64,000 nucleotides of DNA from Providencia vermicola (GTDB taxonomy: Bacteria; Pseudomonadota; Gammaproteobacteria; Enterobacterales; Enterobacteriaceae). The stretch lies in contig NZ_JAGSPI010000006.1 in NCBI RefSeq assembly GCF_020381325.1, positions 62,001-126,000 on the forward strand. Direction: 5' to 3'. How positions within the stretch are numbered: position 1 is the first letter of the stretch; every line of letters starts with the position of its first letter. Under the pieces are notes generated by a model that saw only the letters and a program-made list of their open reading frames with translations, was not told the DNA's origin and did no database searches. Below, one piece after another: positions 53,974 through 64,000 of the stretch. The position numbers were made by a program, and so were the translations under genes.

Positions 53974-54765
53974 TTAAGAAAATGAATGAGCTTCAGCTGG
54001 GTAAATGCCTGCTTCCACTTCTTGAATATACAAGCGGATGGCATCATGCATATTGCCTGCCTGTGCAAGGAAGTTTTTCGCAAATTTCGGTGGGCGAGCG
54101 GTAATCCCTAACGCATCATGCATCACCAAAATTTGTCCATCCGTTCCATTTCCTGCACCAATACCAATAACGGGTAATAACAATTCTTCTGTGACGTGGT
54201 TAGCCAATGACGTTGGCACACATTCAAGTACTAACAGCTGTATTCCTGCATTTTCGAGGGCAATTGCATCTTTTACTAGCTGATTAGCCGTCACTTCGTC
54301 ACGACCTTGTACTTTGTAACCACCCAGCACATTCACCGCTTGCGGTGTTAACCCTAAATGGCCACAAACAGGCACAGAACGTTCAGTTAGCATTTTGACC
54401 GTATCACATAACCAACTACCACCTTCGATTTTAACCATGTTTGCTCCCGCTTGCATGAGAATAGCGGCATTAGCACAGGCTTGTTCTGGGGTGGTGTAGC
54501 TCATAAATGGCATGTCTGCGATGATAAAGGCATCAGGGGCCCCTTTGCGGACGCAGCGAGTATGGTAGGCAATTTGTTCGACAGTAACAGGTAAGGTACT
54601 AGTTTCACCTTGAATAGTCATACCTAATGAGTCACCTACCAGCATCACTTGGATCCCTTGCTCATAAAATAATTGAGCGAAGCTTGCATCGTAGGCGGTC
54701 ATGGTAGCAAATTTGCGTTTGTCTTTTTTAAACTGACATAAATCAGCCAGAGAAATTGGTTTCAT
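53974..54765 (-). CDS. panB: Ketopantoate hydroxymethyltransferase PanB
   Basis: A 263-residue TIM-barrel enzyme that adds a hydroxymethyl group to alpha-ketoisovalerate, the first step to pantothenate. [32 protein letters not shown] with the Mg-binding Asp, [17 protein letters not shown] and [18 protein letters not shown] are characteristic. The ATG at 54765 has GGAGG 9 bases ahead and gives the family length; a longer frame to 54801 is unsupported. It is first of the panB-panC pair after folK. Confidence 0.96.
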   Translation of the reverse strand: MKPISLADLCQFKKDKRKFATMTAYDASFAQLFYEQGIQVMLVGDSLGMTIQGETSTLPVTVEQIAYHTRCVRKGAPDAFIIADMPFMSYTTPEQACANAAILMQAGANMVKIEGGSWLCDTVKMLTERSVPVCGHLGLTPQAVNVLGGYKVQGRDEVTANQLVKDAIALENAGIQLLVLECVPTSLANHVTEELLLPVIGIGAGNGTDGQILVMHDALGITARPPKFAKNFLAQAGNMHDAIRLYIQEVEAGIYPAEAHSFS

Positions 54766-54823
54766 TATAATAACCTCCGGAAATGATCTCCCAACGACCA
54801 CACCTCAGAAGAGGTTGATTATT

Positions 54824-55315
54824 TTAGGCGTTAATATCCCAAAATGTTAGGCCGTTACGCGGGACGTGTGTGAGTCTTTCAGACAGCAATTCACCATCTG
54901 GAAAAACAAGAGTAGGGGCAAGTTCACTGAGTGGATACAACATAAATTCGCGCTCTTTCAGCCCATAGTGTGGAACCGTTAATCGTGGTGTATTAATAAC
55001 ACGATTACCAAAAAGCATGATATCGAGATCGAGGGTTCTCGGCCCCCAGCGTTCGTCTTTGCGCACACGACCAAGGTCAAGCTCGATTTGTTGGGTGTAG
55101 TTGAGTAGTACTTCTGGCTCAAGCGTTGTTTCAAGGCATACAGCCAGATTTAAAAAATCTGGCTGATTTTGCGGCCCTAACGGCTTCGTACGGTAAATAG
55201 ATGATGTTGCAGTAACATGGCTATTAGGAATAGCGTCTAATGCTGCAATAGCTTGTTGTGCCTGTTTAAGAGGCTCACCAAGGTTACTTCCTACAGCAAT
55301 ATAGACTTGTTCCAT
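54824..55315 (-). CDS. folK: HPPK, 6-hydroxymethyl-dihydropterin pyrophosphokinase FolK
   Basis: A 163-residue folate-pathway kinase. VYIAVGSNLGEPLKQAQQAI, then GPQNQPDFLNLAVCLET and the signature RWGPRTLDLDIMLFG (with the DLDI magnesium residues) are present. It begins 14 bases after the pcnB stop and the two genes likely share a transcript, as in E. coli. Confidence 0.96.
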   Translation of the reverse strand: MEQVYIAVGSNLGEPLKQAQQAIAALDAIPNSHVTATSSIYRTKPLGPQNQPDFLNLAVCLETTLEPEVLLNYTQQIELDLGRVRKDERWGPRTLDLDIMLFGNRVINTPRLTVPHYGLKEREFMLYPLSELAPTLVFPDGELLSERLTHVPRNGLTFWDINA

Positions 55316-55329
55316 AACGGTCCCTCTAT

Positions 55330-56934
55330 TTATGACGATTTATTGGGTTTGCGTGCCCCTGCATGAGAGGCGCGTTGCGGGCGATGACGGCGGCGAGTTG
55401 GGGCATTGCCTAATTCTGAAATCATCTCACGCTGCTTACTGTTGTTAGCTTGCTGAAAATCTGTCCACCACAATGCCAGTTCTTGTAGCTCATTACGATG
55501 TTCCACATTGGCTCTAAGCTCTAATAAATCAAAGGCGGCACGGAATTTTGGGTGCTCCATTAACTTATTGGCGCGTCGCCCTTGACGGCGCGGTAAGCGT
55601 AATTGCAGTAACCAGATATCGCGCATTGTTGTCGTGATGCGTTTAGGAATCGCAATTGAACGGCATTGCTCATCTAAAATATCATTCATTGCAAGGGCAA
55701 AGGCATCATAATAGGCGAGGCCCCCTTCTTGGGATAGCTTCTCTGCATGCTCAGTAACGGGATACCATAACATGGCCGCAAATAAAAATGCAGGGTTGAC
55801 ACGCTTATCGTTTTTAAGCCTGAAGTCTGTGTTTTTCAAAACTTGCTCAATGATTTTTTCCATTGGCGAGTCATCATTTTCACTAAAACGGCTCGAAATA
55901 ACAGGGAATAGTTGCTCAAATAAACCAAATTTCTTGAGCATCTTGTACGTTGAATAACCTTGGCCTGCTTGAAGTAATTTTAAGGACTCTTCAAATAATC
56001 TTGCAGAAGGAATTTCCCTTAACAATGGAGCAAGATGATAAATTGGGTCTGCGGTTTTTGGCTCAATAGTCATATCCAACTTACACGCAAAGCGTACTGC
56101 CCTGAGCATTCTAACAGGGTCTTCTCGGTAACGAGTTTCAGGGTCACCAATAAGACGAATAACACCGGCTTTAAGATCAGCCAATCCATTGACGTAGTCA
56201 CGTAAAGTGAAATCATCAATGTTGTAATACAGGCTGTTAACGGTGAAATCGCGACGAATAGCGTCTTCTTCAATAGAACCGAAAATGTTATCGCGCAGCA
56301 ACATGCCATTTTGTGCCTGTGATGACAAATTTTTATCATCTGAGGCATTCTGGTCATGATGTCCGCGGAAAGTCGCAACTTCGATAATCTCAGGGCCAAA
56401 CATAATATGTGCTAAGCGGAATCGGCGGCCAACAAGGCGGCAATTGCGAAATAGCTTACGGATCTGCTCTGGCGTTGCATTTGTAGTGATATCAAAGTCT
56501 TTTGGCTTTTGGCCTAATAATAAATCACGAACACCACCACCCACTAAGTAGGCTTCATAGCCACTTTTATTTAAACGATAGAGGACTTTCAGCGCATTAT
56601 CGCTGATGTCACTGCGGGAAATAGAGTGTTCAGAACGCGGAATAACAGTAATGTTTTCGTTATTTTCGGTTGTCATTGTAGGGTGTTTCTCAGACGAAGA
56701 ATCGGCACGTTGAGATTGACGAACCGTTTTTTTAATAGGCGCTGTTTTTTGCGTTTGTTTAGCGTTCCGAGTACGAGGAGATGTCTGCTCCTTATCGGAA
56801 TGAGTGACTGGCCTTTTACCGGCTGCCGAGGTATCTCGCTGAGTATGCGTGTGCTGCAACGAATCTTCACTATTCGATGCAGTGGTATTGCGAGATAAAA
56901 TGTGACGGCAGAAATTTGCTACTCGGTTAAAAAT
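55330..56934 (-). CDS. pcnB: Poly(A) polymerase I PcnB with probable AUU start
   Basis: Adds poly(A) tails to RNA and so speeds decay. Nucleotidyltransferase motif: [20 protein letters not shown] with catalytic Asp pair; RNA-binding domain [26 protein letters not shown]. By alignment the E. coli N-terminus (FTRVANFCRK, from an AUU codon) corresponds to [10 protein letters not shown] here, which is directly preceded by an ATT at 56934 with GAGG 6 bases upstream. An in-frame ATG at 56958 has no such site. From the ATT the protein is 534 residues, about 70 longer than E. coli. The excess is a Thr/Ser/Lys/Gln-rich linker at about residues 16-90, between the N-terminal helix and [13 protein letters not shown]. 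The basic tail is kept. Confidence 0.9.
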   Translation of the reverse strand: MFNRVANFCRHILSRNTTASNSEDSLQHTHTQRDTSAAGKRPVTHSDKEQTSPRTRNAKQTQKTAPIKKTVRQSQRADSSSEKHPTMTTENNENITVIPRSEHSISRSDISDNALKVLYRLNKSGYEAYLVGGGVRDLLLGQKPKDFDITTNATPEQIRKLFRNCRLVGRRFRLAHIMFGPEIIEVATFRGHHDQNASDDKNLSSQAQNGMLLRDNIFGSIEEDAIRRDFTVNSLYYNIDDFTLRDYVNGLADLKAGVIRLIGDPETRYREDPVRMLRAVRFACKLDMTIEPKTADPIYHLAPLLREIPSARLFEESLKLLQAGQGYSTYKMLKKFGLFEQLFPVISSRFSENDDSPMEKIIEQVLKNTDFRLKNDKRVNPAFLFAAMLWYPVTEHAEKLSQEGGLAYYDAFALAMNDILDEQCRSIAIPKRITTTMRDIWLLQLRLPRRQGRRANKLMEHPKFRAAFDLLELRANVEHRNELQELALWWTDFQQANNSKQREMISELGNAPTRRRHRPQRASHAGARKPNKSS

Positions 56935-56958
56935 AGTACACCTCGATGTGATTACCAA

Positions 56959-57360
56959 TGTTCAATAAACAAAATAAGCGGCTAATCATAGCTCACTGAA
57001 GTTTCTTTGAGAATGGTTAAACGAATAAAAGTCACGTCTAATCATTTTTTTTATCAATAAAAATAGGTTAAAAAATAAGCTATATTTTTCTTAGTTTCAT
57101 CACTTACGGCGCAGAACGCCTTATTTTAGTGGGTTTTTACCATAAAGACATTAAGCGATATTTAAACCATAATCGGAAAAACACACTGTAAAATTCAATA
57201 AAAAATTTACTGAAAAATCGCATTTTTATTAAGATCTGATTAACGTATTCGTTTGCTAGCCATGAATTTTATCAAAAATGATAGCAAAAATAAGGAATGA
57301 ATAAAGGCGCGTATTAGATTGTGTGAAAAAGAGGAGATTTTAAAGGGGCGAAACCCTTAC
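56959..57360. other. Intergenic region between pcnB and dksA (gluQ absent)
   Basis: About 400 AT-rich bases. In E. coli gluQ (glutamyl-Q tRNA(Asp) synthetase) occupies this place. I see no open frame or recognisable remnant of it on either strand. The pcnB promoter should lie here. Confidence 0.6.
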
Positions 57361-57385
57361 AACGGCGCACGCAATATGCGCCGTT
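57361..57385 (-). terminator. Hairpin downstream of dksA
   Basis: A perfect 9-base stem AACGGCGCA (57361-57369) / TGCGCCGTT (57377-57385) stands 20 bases after the dksA stop. On the minus strand it is followed by GTAAGGGTTT, so the T-run is weak. Confidence 0.55.
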
Positions 57386-57404
57386 CAGGACTCCATTTGA
57401 GCAA

Positions 57405-57860
57405 TTAGCCTGCCATTTGCTTTTCGCGAATTTCAGCTAATGTTTTACAGTCGATACATAAATCAGCAGTAGGACGGGCTTCCAAACGACGGATGCCAAT
57501 TTCTACACCACATGATTCACAGTAGCCAAAGTCGTCATCTTCAACTTTTTTCAGCGTTTTCTCGATTTTCTTAATCAATTTACGTTCACGATCCCGGTTA
57601 CGTAATTCAAGGCTGAATTCTTCTTCCTGAGCGGCTCTATCAACGGGGTCTGGAAAGTTAGCTGCCTCATCTTGCATATGAGTAACAGTCCGGTCCACTT
57701 CATCTCTGAGTTGATTGCGCCATGCTTCGAGAATGAGCTTAAAATGCGCCAATTGGGCTTCGTTCATGTACTCTTCGCCAGCTTTTTCATGATAGGGCTC
57801 AACCCCAGCAATGGCGAGAATGCTTAAGGACGATGTCTTACGTTTTTGCCCTTCTTGCAT
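57405..57860 (-). CDS. dksA: RNA polymerase-binding factor DksA
   Basis: A 151-residue cofactor of ppGpp in the stringent response, the same length as E. coli DksA. The coiled-coil tip carries the Asp pair in FPDPVDRA; the zinc finger is [20 protein letters not shown] followed by LCIDC. The ATG at 57860 has GGAGAAGC just ahead. The upstream extension to 57959 is not coding by comparison. The gene is free-standing here; gluQ does not follow it. Confidence 0.97.
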   Translation of the reverse strand: MQEGQKRKTSSLSILAIAGVEPYHEKAGEEYMNEAQLAHFKLILEAWRNQLRDEVDRTVTHMQDEAANFPDPVDRAAQEEEFSLELRNRDRERKLIKKIEKTLKKVEDDDFGYCESCGVEIGIRRLEARPTADLCIDCKTLAEIREKQMAG

Positions 57861-58054
57861 AATGCTTCTCCTACACACGCAAATTTTACAAAAACCCCAA
57901 GGGGGAAAATTTAAGGTCGCTATAAATAGCAGAAGAGAGCTCTCTTGGCAATCGTTCATGCAATGAGTTTTGTAATGCTGTGAGGGCGAGCGTGTTTATT
58001 CCCTTTTAGCGCCCCAGAACTCAGCGGCCCCGTATAAAAATCTATTAAAAAAAA

Positions 58055-58765
58055 TTATTTAATAGATGTAAAACTAATCTGTTTACTTAACGACATTTGT
58101 TGAGCAGTTATATCTGCCTGATAACAAAGTACTTCAACACCGCTTTGCCTTGCTTCCTCTAATAATTGCGCATATTTCTTATCAATATGCGCCGCTGCTG
58201 ATGCTACGTGAATACCTGTATGTAAAGCAACAAACAATAGTATGGCTCTTTTTCCTTCTTTCGCAATATGCATGAGTTCTCTTAAGTGTTTTTGTCCCCT
58301 AAGCGTCACCGCATCGGGGAAAAAACCGTGTTCATTTTCCAGTAAAGTGACTGATTTAACTTCAATAAAACAGTCAGGTAACCCATCGTGTGTGAGAAGA
58401 AAATCAATGCGACTATTTTCTGTTCCATATTTCACTTCAGGTTTTATCTTGCTGTACTCAGATAATTCTGGAATGCACTTTTCGGTTAAGGCTTCAGCGA
58501 CAAGTTGGTTTGCACGAAGGGTGTTGATACAAATAAAGTGTCCTTGTGCTGTTTGAGTTAACTCCCAACTGTGGAGATATTTGCGTTTTGCATTGTCAGA
58601 TGTGGAATACCAGACGGTATCTCCAGGGGTTGCACATCCAGTCATCGCACCTGTATTGGCACAGTGAATTGTTATCTCTTCGCCATTAGGTAAGGTGACA
58701 TCCGCTAAAAACCGTTTATAACGCTTAATTAAGGTGGCAGGTTGTAAAGGGGGATGAAATTCCAT
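58055..58765 (-). CDS. sfsA: Sugar fermentation stimulation protein SfsA
   Basis: A 236-residue protein (234 in E. coli). It has an N-terminal OB-like DNA-binding part and a nuclease-like fold; blocks are [48 protein letters not shown], and [12 protein letters not shown] with acidic residues of the PD-(D/E)XK type. Its role is poorly known; it was named from effects on maltose use. Divergent from hrpB with a 79-base gap. Confidence 0.95.
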   Translation of the reverse strand: MEFHPPLQPATLIKRYKRFLADVTLPNGEEITIHCANTGAMTGCATPGDTVWYSTSDNAKRKYLHSWELTQTAQGHFICINTLRANQLVAEALTEKCIPELSEYSKIKPEVKYGTENSRIDFLLTHDGLPDCFIEVKSVTLLENEHGFFPDAVTLRGQKHLRELMHIAKEGKRAILLFVALHTGIHVASAAAHIDKKYAQLLEEARQSGVEVLCYQADITAQQMSLSKQISFTSIK

Positions 58766-58844
58766 AAGGTCTCCGCGGCGCTAACCTGTGATAAGCTGAC
58801 TGATGAAAGTGGCTAATGCTACAATGTCTGATAGCAAAAGTTAA

Positions 58845-61325
58845 ATGCAGGGAGTCGTTACTTTCGTGTTACCTATATTAGAAGTCAGTAAATCGTTACT
58901 GGCAGCCTTAAAATCGTCTCCACAAGTTTTATTACACGCCCCAACAGGCGCGGGTAAATCAACGGTATTACCCCTTGAAATACTCAAAAGTGGCGTCATT
59001 GATGGGCGAATTATTATGTTAGAACCGCGTCGTCTTGCTGCGCGTTCAGTCGCAACGCGTTTAGCACAGCAGCTTGGCGAAGAGGTAGGTAACACGATAG
59101 GGTTACGTATGCGTTCGGAAACGAAAGTGAGTCGCCATACGCGTTTAGAGGTGGTAACGGAAGGCGTACTTGCACGGCAGTTACAAAGTGACCCGATGCT
59201 TGAAGGTATTGGGTTGGTGATTTTAGATGAGTTTCACGAGCGAAATTTACAGGCAGACCTTGGCCTTGCCCTGTTATTAGATTCTCAGCAAGCACTGCGA
59301 GATGATTTGCGTATCTTATTAATGTCAGCCACATTGGATAACCAAGGCCTAACGCAATTATTCCCCGAAGCGCCAGTCATCACGTCTCAAGGTCGTACTT
59401 TCCCTGTTGCGCGTGAATACTATCCAATTAACCCTAACAAGTTATTCCATAAAGAAGTGGCATCAGTGGTGTGGCAATTATTGCAACGAGAACCAGGCTC
59501 ACTACTTTTGTTCCTCCCAGGCGTTGGGGAAATAGAGAAAGTGAGAGCAGAACTCTCTTCTATGGTGAGTGAGGACATACTTTTGTGTCCGTTATATGGT
59601 GCACTTTCACTGCAAGCTCAACAACAAGCCATCCAAGTTGCTCCCGAAGGAAAACGCAAAGTGGTGTTGGCAACCAATATTGCAGAAACCAGTTTAACCA
59701 TTGAGGGTATTCGTTTAGTGGTAGATAGCGGTTTTGAACGTGTTGGGCAGTTTAACCCACGAACAGGGTTAACAAAATTGGTAAAACAGCGAATAAGCCA
59801 AGCGTCAATGGCTCAAAGAGCTGGCCGAGCAGGACGTTTAGAAGCGGGGATGTGTTGGCACTTATTCAGTGAGGAGCAAGCTGAACGAGCAGCCCAGTTT
59901 AGCGAGGCTGAAATTAACCAGAGCGATCTCAGTGGGTTATGGCTCTCTTTATTACAATGGGGATGTCATGATACGGCGCAACTAAGTTGGTTATCATCAC
60001 CACCGCAACCTGCGATTGCCGCTGCGAAGATGTTATTAACAAAATTAGGGGCTGTTGATAACCAAGGTAAGTTAACGGTATTGGGGCAAAAGATGGCGGC
60101 TTTCGGTAGCGAGGTGCGAACTGCTGCGATGCTCTGTAAAGCGCAAGAAAGCCAAGATAAAAATGTGATTCAGCTCGCCGCATTGTTAACGGCAATCATT
60201 GAAGAACCCCCACGCAATGGGGGATGTGACTTACGCAGTTTTATCGAAAGGCCGACAGATAATTGGTGTAAACGTGCATCCGTGCTGAGTGAACAAAAAG
60301 TATCGAATAAAATTAGTCAACAAGGTGCGCTGATAAGTGAGTGGTTACCAACATTGTTAGTTACGGCTTTCCCAGATCGTATCGCCAAATCTCGTGATAA
60401 CCAACTGCGTTATCAACTCGCTAGCGGCTTAGGTGCATCCCTGAATGAATCGGACTCGCTTATTGGCTCGCCTTGGTTAATGGTCGTCTCAGTTTGGCAG
60501 CCAGAAAATTCGGCAGATGCACGGATTTCATTAGCTTATCCGATTGAAATTGAAAGGTTACAAGTTGATTACCTTACTTTATTTAGGTCGCAAGAAACCG
60601 TGGAATGGGATGAGCAAAAGGGCACTTTATTAGCGTGGAAACGCTTGCAATGTGGGCAACTGGTGGTGAAATCAGAGCGGCTTACTAACCCAGATAAAAC
60701 GGAAATTCGCCAAGCATTGGTTTACTGGCTAAAGCAAAATGGTTTACAACAACTGAATTGGCAGGAAGATGCGCTTCAATTGTGTATTCGTTGCACATTA
60801 GCGAAACAGCTGTTTCCTGAAGTTAATTTCCCTGATTTTGATGAAAATGCACTATTGGATTCTTTGGATGAATGGTTAGAACCCTATTTGGATGGTGTGA
60901 CGAACAAGCAAAAATTGCAACAAATTAATTTAGCTAAGTTATTAATCAACCGTTTGGATTGGCAGCAACAGCAGTGGTTGCAGAGTCAGTTTCCAGACAC
61001 TTACCACGCGCCATCCTTCCACGATGTGAGCATTCACTACGCTTTAGATAAACCGCCATTTATCGAAATTCGCATGCAAGAAATGTACGGTGAAAAAACC
61101 AATCCAACTGTTGCTCAGGGAAAACTTACCGTAACGGTGTCTTTATTATCGCCTGCTATGCGACCACTGCAAATTACTCAAGACCTCGGTGCGTTTTGGC
61201 AAGGTAGCTACAAAGAAATTCAAAAAGAGATGAAAGGACGCTATCCAAAGCATTTATGGCCAGATGACCCCGCGAATACGGCACCTACAAGGCAAACAAA
61301 AAAAGCGATGATGAGTACGAAATAA
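58845..61325 (+). CDS. hrpB: ATP-dependent helicase HrpB (DEAH family)
   Basis: An 826-residue RNA-helicase-like protein. Motif I APTGAGKST, motif II DEFHERN (DEFH in place of DEAH, as in E. coli HrpB), motif III MSATLDN, motif V VVLATNIAETSLTIEGI and motif VI QRAGRAGR are present, followed by the HrpB C-terminal domain ending GRYPKHLWPDDPANTAPTR. The ATG at 58845 lacks a ribosome-binding site; a GTG at 58866 has GGGAG 11 bases ahead and aligns better with E. coli, so the true start may be 21 bases downstream. Its cell role is not firmly known. Confidence 0.94.
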   Translation: MQGVVTFVLPILEVSKSLLAALKSSPQVLLHAPTGAGKSTVLPLEILKSGVIDGRIIMLEPRRLAARSVATRLAQQLGEEVGNTIGLRMRSETKVSRHTRLEVVTEGVLARQLQSDPMLEGIGLVILDEFHERNLQADLGLALLLDSQQALRDDLRILLMSATLDNQGLTQLFPEAPVITSQGRTFPVAREYYPINPNKLFHKEVASVVWQLLQREPGSLLLFLPGVGEIEKVRAELSSMVSEDILLCPLYGALSLQAQQQAIQVAPEGKRKVVLATNIAETSLTIEGIRLVVDSGFERVGQFNPRTGLTKLVKQRISQASMAQRAGRAGRLEAGMCWHLFSEEQAERAAQFSEAEINQSDLSGLWLSLLQWGCHDTAQLSWLSSPPQPAIAAAKMLLTKLGAVDNQGKLTVLGQKMAAFGSEVRTAAMLCKAQESQDKNVIQLAALLTAIIEEPPRNGGCDLRSFIERPTDNWCKRASVLSEQKVSNKISQQGALISEWLPTLLVTAFPDRIAKSRDNQLRYQLASGLGASLNESDSLIGSPWLMVVSVWQPENSADARISLAYPIEIERLQVDYLTLFRSQETVEWDEQKGTLLAWKRLQCGQLVVKSERLTNPDKTEIRQALVYWLKQNGLQQLNWQEDALQLCIRCTLAKQLFPEVNFPDFDENALLDSLDEWLEPYLDGVTNKQKLQQINLAKLLINRLDWQQQQWLQSQFPDTYHAPSFHDVSIHYALDKPPFIEIRMQEMYGEKTNPTVAQGKLTVTVSLLSPAMRPLQITQDLGAFWQGSYKEIQKEMKGRYPKHLWPDDPANTAPTRQTKKAMMSTK

Positions 61326-61515
61326 CCGATTTTTGTGCTCTAATAACGGGTTTCTAAAACGGGCTTGGATGGGCAAAGCAGAGTAAGGAAATGTAATTAA
61401 GAGCTTTCTTTGGTGAAATCTCAAAGGTTATGGGCCAAAATTAACCACTTAGGCGTTAAGCAATTAGTGAATAATTAAGTTGTTAAGTAATTTTGTAAGG
61501 TGATATGGAGCGACC

Positions 61516-64000
61516 ATGTCCGGTAAAGATTTTGAACCAATTGGCCGACGTAATAAAAAAACGGCTGACAAAAAACAATCTTCATCACGCCGCCGTAGAG
61601 ACCGCGATGATTATGATGATGAAGATTTATACCAAGATGATGATATTGAAGAACAATATCTCGATGATGAAGATGAAGAAGAGCACATGGCTAAAAAAGG
61701 CTCAAAAAATAAAAAACAGCGCAAAGTAAAAAGCAAATGGCGTTGGTTTTGGTTACTCGTTAAGTTGTTGATCGTGTTTGCGGTGCTATTAGCGGCGTAT
61801 GGTTTTTATTTAAATCAACAAATTAAAGAGCGTCTCGATGGCAAGGTTTGGGATCTACCCGCTGCGGTTTACGGTCGTATGGTCAACCTGGAGCCAGGGA
61901 TGGATTATAGCCAAGCGGAAATGACACGCTTGCTCGAAGGTATGCAATATCGCAAAGTCAGTAAAATCACCACATCGGGTGAGTTTGTGGTGCGTGGTAA
62001 TACCATTGAAATTTTACGCCGTCCATTTAACTTCCCTGATCAAAAAGAAGGGCAGATTCTGGCACGTATGGTGTTTGAAAATAATGCCTTAAGTAAGATT
62101 GAAAATATGGAGAATGGCCGCTCATTTGGTTTCTTCCGTTTAGATCCAAAACTTATCACCATGATGCAATCTGCAAATAATGAGCAGCGTTTGGTGCTGC
62201 CATTAGCCGATTTTCCTGAATCTCTGGTGAAAATCTTACTTGAAACCGAAGATAGAAACTTTTACGAGCACGATGGTGTCAGTTTGTACTCTATTGGCCG
62301 TGCTGTTGTTGCTAACTTAACTGCTGGGCGCTCAGTACAAGGGGGAAGTACCCTGACACAGCAATTGGTCAAAAACCTGTTTTTAACTAATGAGCGAACC
62401 TTAAAGCGTAAAGCTAACGAAGCCTATATGGCTCTCCTATTGGACTATAATTACAGCAAAGAGCGTATTTTAGAACTATATTTAAACGAAGTTTTCTTAG
62501 GTCAAAATGGTAATGATGAAATTCGTGGTTTCCCGTTAGCGAGCTTGTACTATTTTGGTCGTCCAATTAATGAATTAAGCTTCGATCAGCAAGCATTGTT
62601 GGTGGGAATGGTACAAGGGGCATCAACCTACAACCCTTGGACAAAACCACAAAATGCCATTAAACGCCGTAATATCGTGTTGAAAATTCTTGAAACGCGC
62701 GGTGTGATTGACCAAGAAATGTACCAAGTTCTTAGCGCAAGGCCACTTGGTGTGAAAAATAAAGAGGGGCTGGTGGCATCTCAACCTGCCTTTATGCAAA
62801 TGGTTCGCCTAGAACTCAATGAAAAATTGGGCGATAAAGTCAAAGAATTATCAGGCGCGAAAATTTTCACAACCTTAGACCCTGTTGCGCAAACTGCAGC
62901 AGAAAACGCCGTGGAAAATGGTGTCGCAGATTTACGCAAAACCCGTAAATTAGACGATATTGAAGGTGCAATGGTGGTGGTTGACCGTATCAACGGTGAA
63001 GTGCGTGCCATGGTGGGTGGTTCTCAGCCACAATTCTCAGGGTTTAACCGTGCCTTGAACGCACGTCGTAGTATTGGTTCATTGGCAAAACCGCCTGTGT
63101 ACCTCGCCGCACTGAGTGAGCCTGATCGTTATCGTTTGAACACATGGTTAAAAGATGAACCGCTGACAGTTAAAGTCGGCAATCAAAATTGGAGCCCAAG
63201 AAACTACAGCCGTAATTTCAACGGCCGTATGATGCTAGTTGATGCGCTTGCAAAATCACAGAATATCCCAACCGTTAACTTAGGGTTAGATATTGGCCTC
63301 GACCAAGTGTTTAAGACGTTTGTTCGTCTAGGGGCACCAGCTGCAGCGATGGAAAAAGTGCCAGCGATGTTCCTAGGTGCTGTTAACTTAACGCCAGCGG
63401 AAGTGGCTCAGGTTTACCAAACTATTGGTGGTGAAGGCAATCGGGCGAAATTATCCTCCCTGCGTTCCGTTATCGACGGTGATGGTAACGAAATTTATCA
63501 AAGTTACCCATCCGCAGAGCGTGCTGTACCTTCACAAGCGGCTTATTTAACACTTTATGGTATGCAGCAAGTGGTGAATCAAGGAACAGGTCGCGTTTTA
63601 TTATCCAAATATGGTAAGTACAATTTGGCAGGTAAAACAGGGACAACCAATGATTTGCGTGATAGTTGGTATGCGGGTATTGATGGCAAAGAGGTGGCAA
63701 TTGTCTGGGTAGGGCGTGATAACAATGGCCCGACACAGTTAACAGGGGCGACAGGGGCTTTAAAAGTCTACCAACGCTACCTTGATAACCAAGCGCCATT
63801 AGCTCTGATTAATCGTGCGCCAGAGGGCATTGTCGATATGCAAGTCACGGCTGATGGTCAGTTAAGCTGCTCAAACTTTGGTGGCGGTAGAATGTTACCG
63901 ATTTGGACGGATAACCCAGACAGCCTATGCCAAGCCTCCGAAGACCAAGCACCAATGTGGAATTTAAATGGCAATAATGATGAGCAAAAAAGTGATGCGC
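61516..64000 (+). CDS. mrcB: Penicillin-binding protein 1b, partial
   Basis: The first 828 codons of a bifunctional peptidoglycan synthase; the 3' end lies outside the window. An acidic and basic cytoplasmic tail (1-74) precedes one membrane helix (about 75-98). The UvrB-like domain 2 follows, then the glycosyltransferase: catalytic Glu in [12 protein letters not shown] (E245), [36 protein letters not shown]. The transpeptidase has SLAK (S522, K525), SQN and KTGTTND. GGAG is 6 bases before the ATG at 61516. The tail is unusually Asp/Glu-rich (residues 31-57). The hrpB-mrcB order is as in E. coli. Confidence 0.96.
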   Translation, partial: MSGKDFEPIGRRNKKTADKKQSSSRRRRDRDDYDDEDLYQDDDIEEQYLDDEDEEEHMAKKGSKNKKQRKVKSKWRWFWLLVKLLIVFAVLLAAYGFYLNQQIKERLDGKVWDLPAAVYGRMVNLEPGMDYSQAEMTRLLEGMQYRKVSKITTSGEFVVRGNTIEILRRPFNFPDQKEGQILARMVFENNALSKIENMENGRSFGFFRLDPKLITMMQSANNEQRLVLPLADFPESLVKILLETEDRNFYEHDGVSLYSIGRAVVANLTAGRSVQGGSTLTQQLVKNLFLTNERTLKRKANEAYMALLLDYNYSKERILELYLNEVFLGQNGNDEIRGFPLASLYYFGRPINELSFDQQALLVGMVQGASTYNPWTKPQNAIKRRNIVLKILETRGVIDQEMYQVLSARPLGVKNKEGLVASQPAFMQMVRLELNEKLGDKVKELSGAKIFTTLDPVAQTAAENAVENGVADLRKTRKLDDIEGAMVVVDRINGEVRAMVGGSQPQFSGFNRALNARRSIGSLAKPPVYLAALSEPDRYRLNTWLKDEPLTVKVGNQNWSPRNYSRNFNGRMMLVDALAKSQNIPTVNLGLDIGLDQVFKTFVRLGAPAAAMEKVPAMFLGAVNLTPAEVAQVYQTIGGEGNRAKLSSLRSVIDGDGNEIYQSYPSAERAVPSQAAYLTLYGMQQVVNQGTGRVLLSKYGKYNLAGKTGTTNDLRDSWYAGIDGKEVAIVWVGRDNNGPTQLTGATGALKVYQRYLDNQAPLALINRAPEGIVDMQVTADGQLSCSNFGGGRMLPIWTDNPDSLCQASEDQAPMWNLNGNNDEQKSDA

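Noticed and set aside
1-64000. CRISPR arrays, tRNA/rRNA genes, insertion sequences, integrases or prophage genes
   Set aside because: None recognised: no regularly spaced repeats, no tRNA cloverleaf noticed, no transposase or integrase motif in any frame examined.

Overview
The window is a stretch of AT-rich chromosome from a gram-negative enteric bacterium, most likely Morganellaceae (Providencia or a close relative). This rests on near-complete protein similarity to E. coli housekeeping genes, on conserved order in the right third (yacC, cueO, hpt, can, yadG, yadH, panD, panC, panB, folK, pcnB, dksA, sfsA, hrpB, mrcB), on ERIC-type repeats, and on a non-E. coli accessory load. The genus is inference. 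No tRNA, rRNA, CRISPR array, insertion sequence or prophage was recognised.

Layout. 1-3.8 kb: a Fur-boxed iron operon (P19-like protein, free cupredoxin, EfeU permease, short EfeO, EfeB running off the left edge). 4-7.3 kb: a TIM-barrel protein, rimO and a Fis-type regulator. 7.3-8.9 kb: a low-coding stretch with a possible AraC remnant, an orphan LuxR-type regulator with a degenerate receiver, and a nested inverted repeat. 9-12.6 kb: a csc-type sucrose locus (cscR, cscA, cscK) with no permease. 12.7-15 kb: rarD and purT with a PurR box. 15-21.5 kb: a leftward seven-gene chaperone-usher fimbrial operon with three chaperones. 22.3-28.2 kb: a rightward five-gene operon built round a TerY-type vWA protein, a PP2C phosphatase and a kinase, plus a large TPR/TonB-C-like membrane protein and a WG-repeat protein. 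28.6-32.1 kb: btsT-yjiX-yjiA pyruvate-uptake block. 32.1-42.1 kb: ERIC copy, cyuA-like cysteine/serine catabolic gene, MATE pump, meso-DAP dehydrogenase, two tandem paralogous membrane proteins, a Tm-1-like/PEP-hydrolase-like pair facing a TetR regulator across two matching operators, and an AbrB-type membrane protein. 42.2 kb to the end: the E. coli-like backbone, interrupted between hpt and can by a 1383-residue filamentous-haemagglutinin protein.

The most unusual items are the haemagglutinin, which is two copies of a complete ~690-residue TpsA-like unit in one reading frame (two TPS domains, one signal peptide, no TpsB partner in view); the TerY/PP2C/kinase operon with no tellurite genes in view; the fimbrial operon with three chaperones; the iron operon that mixes Ftr-type and Efe-type parts; and pcnB, which appears to keep the rare AUU start codon and carries an inserted charged linker. 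Coordinates were read by hand; starts were moved from the longest frame wherever a ribosome-binding site or family length argued for it, as stated in each entry.
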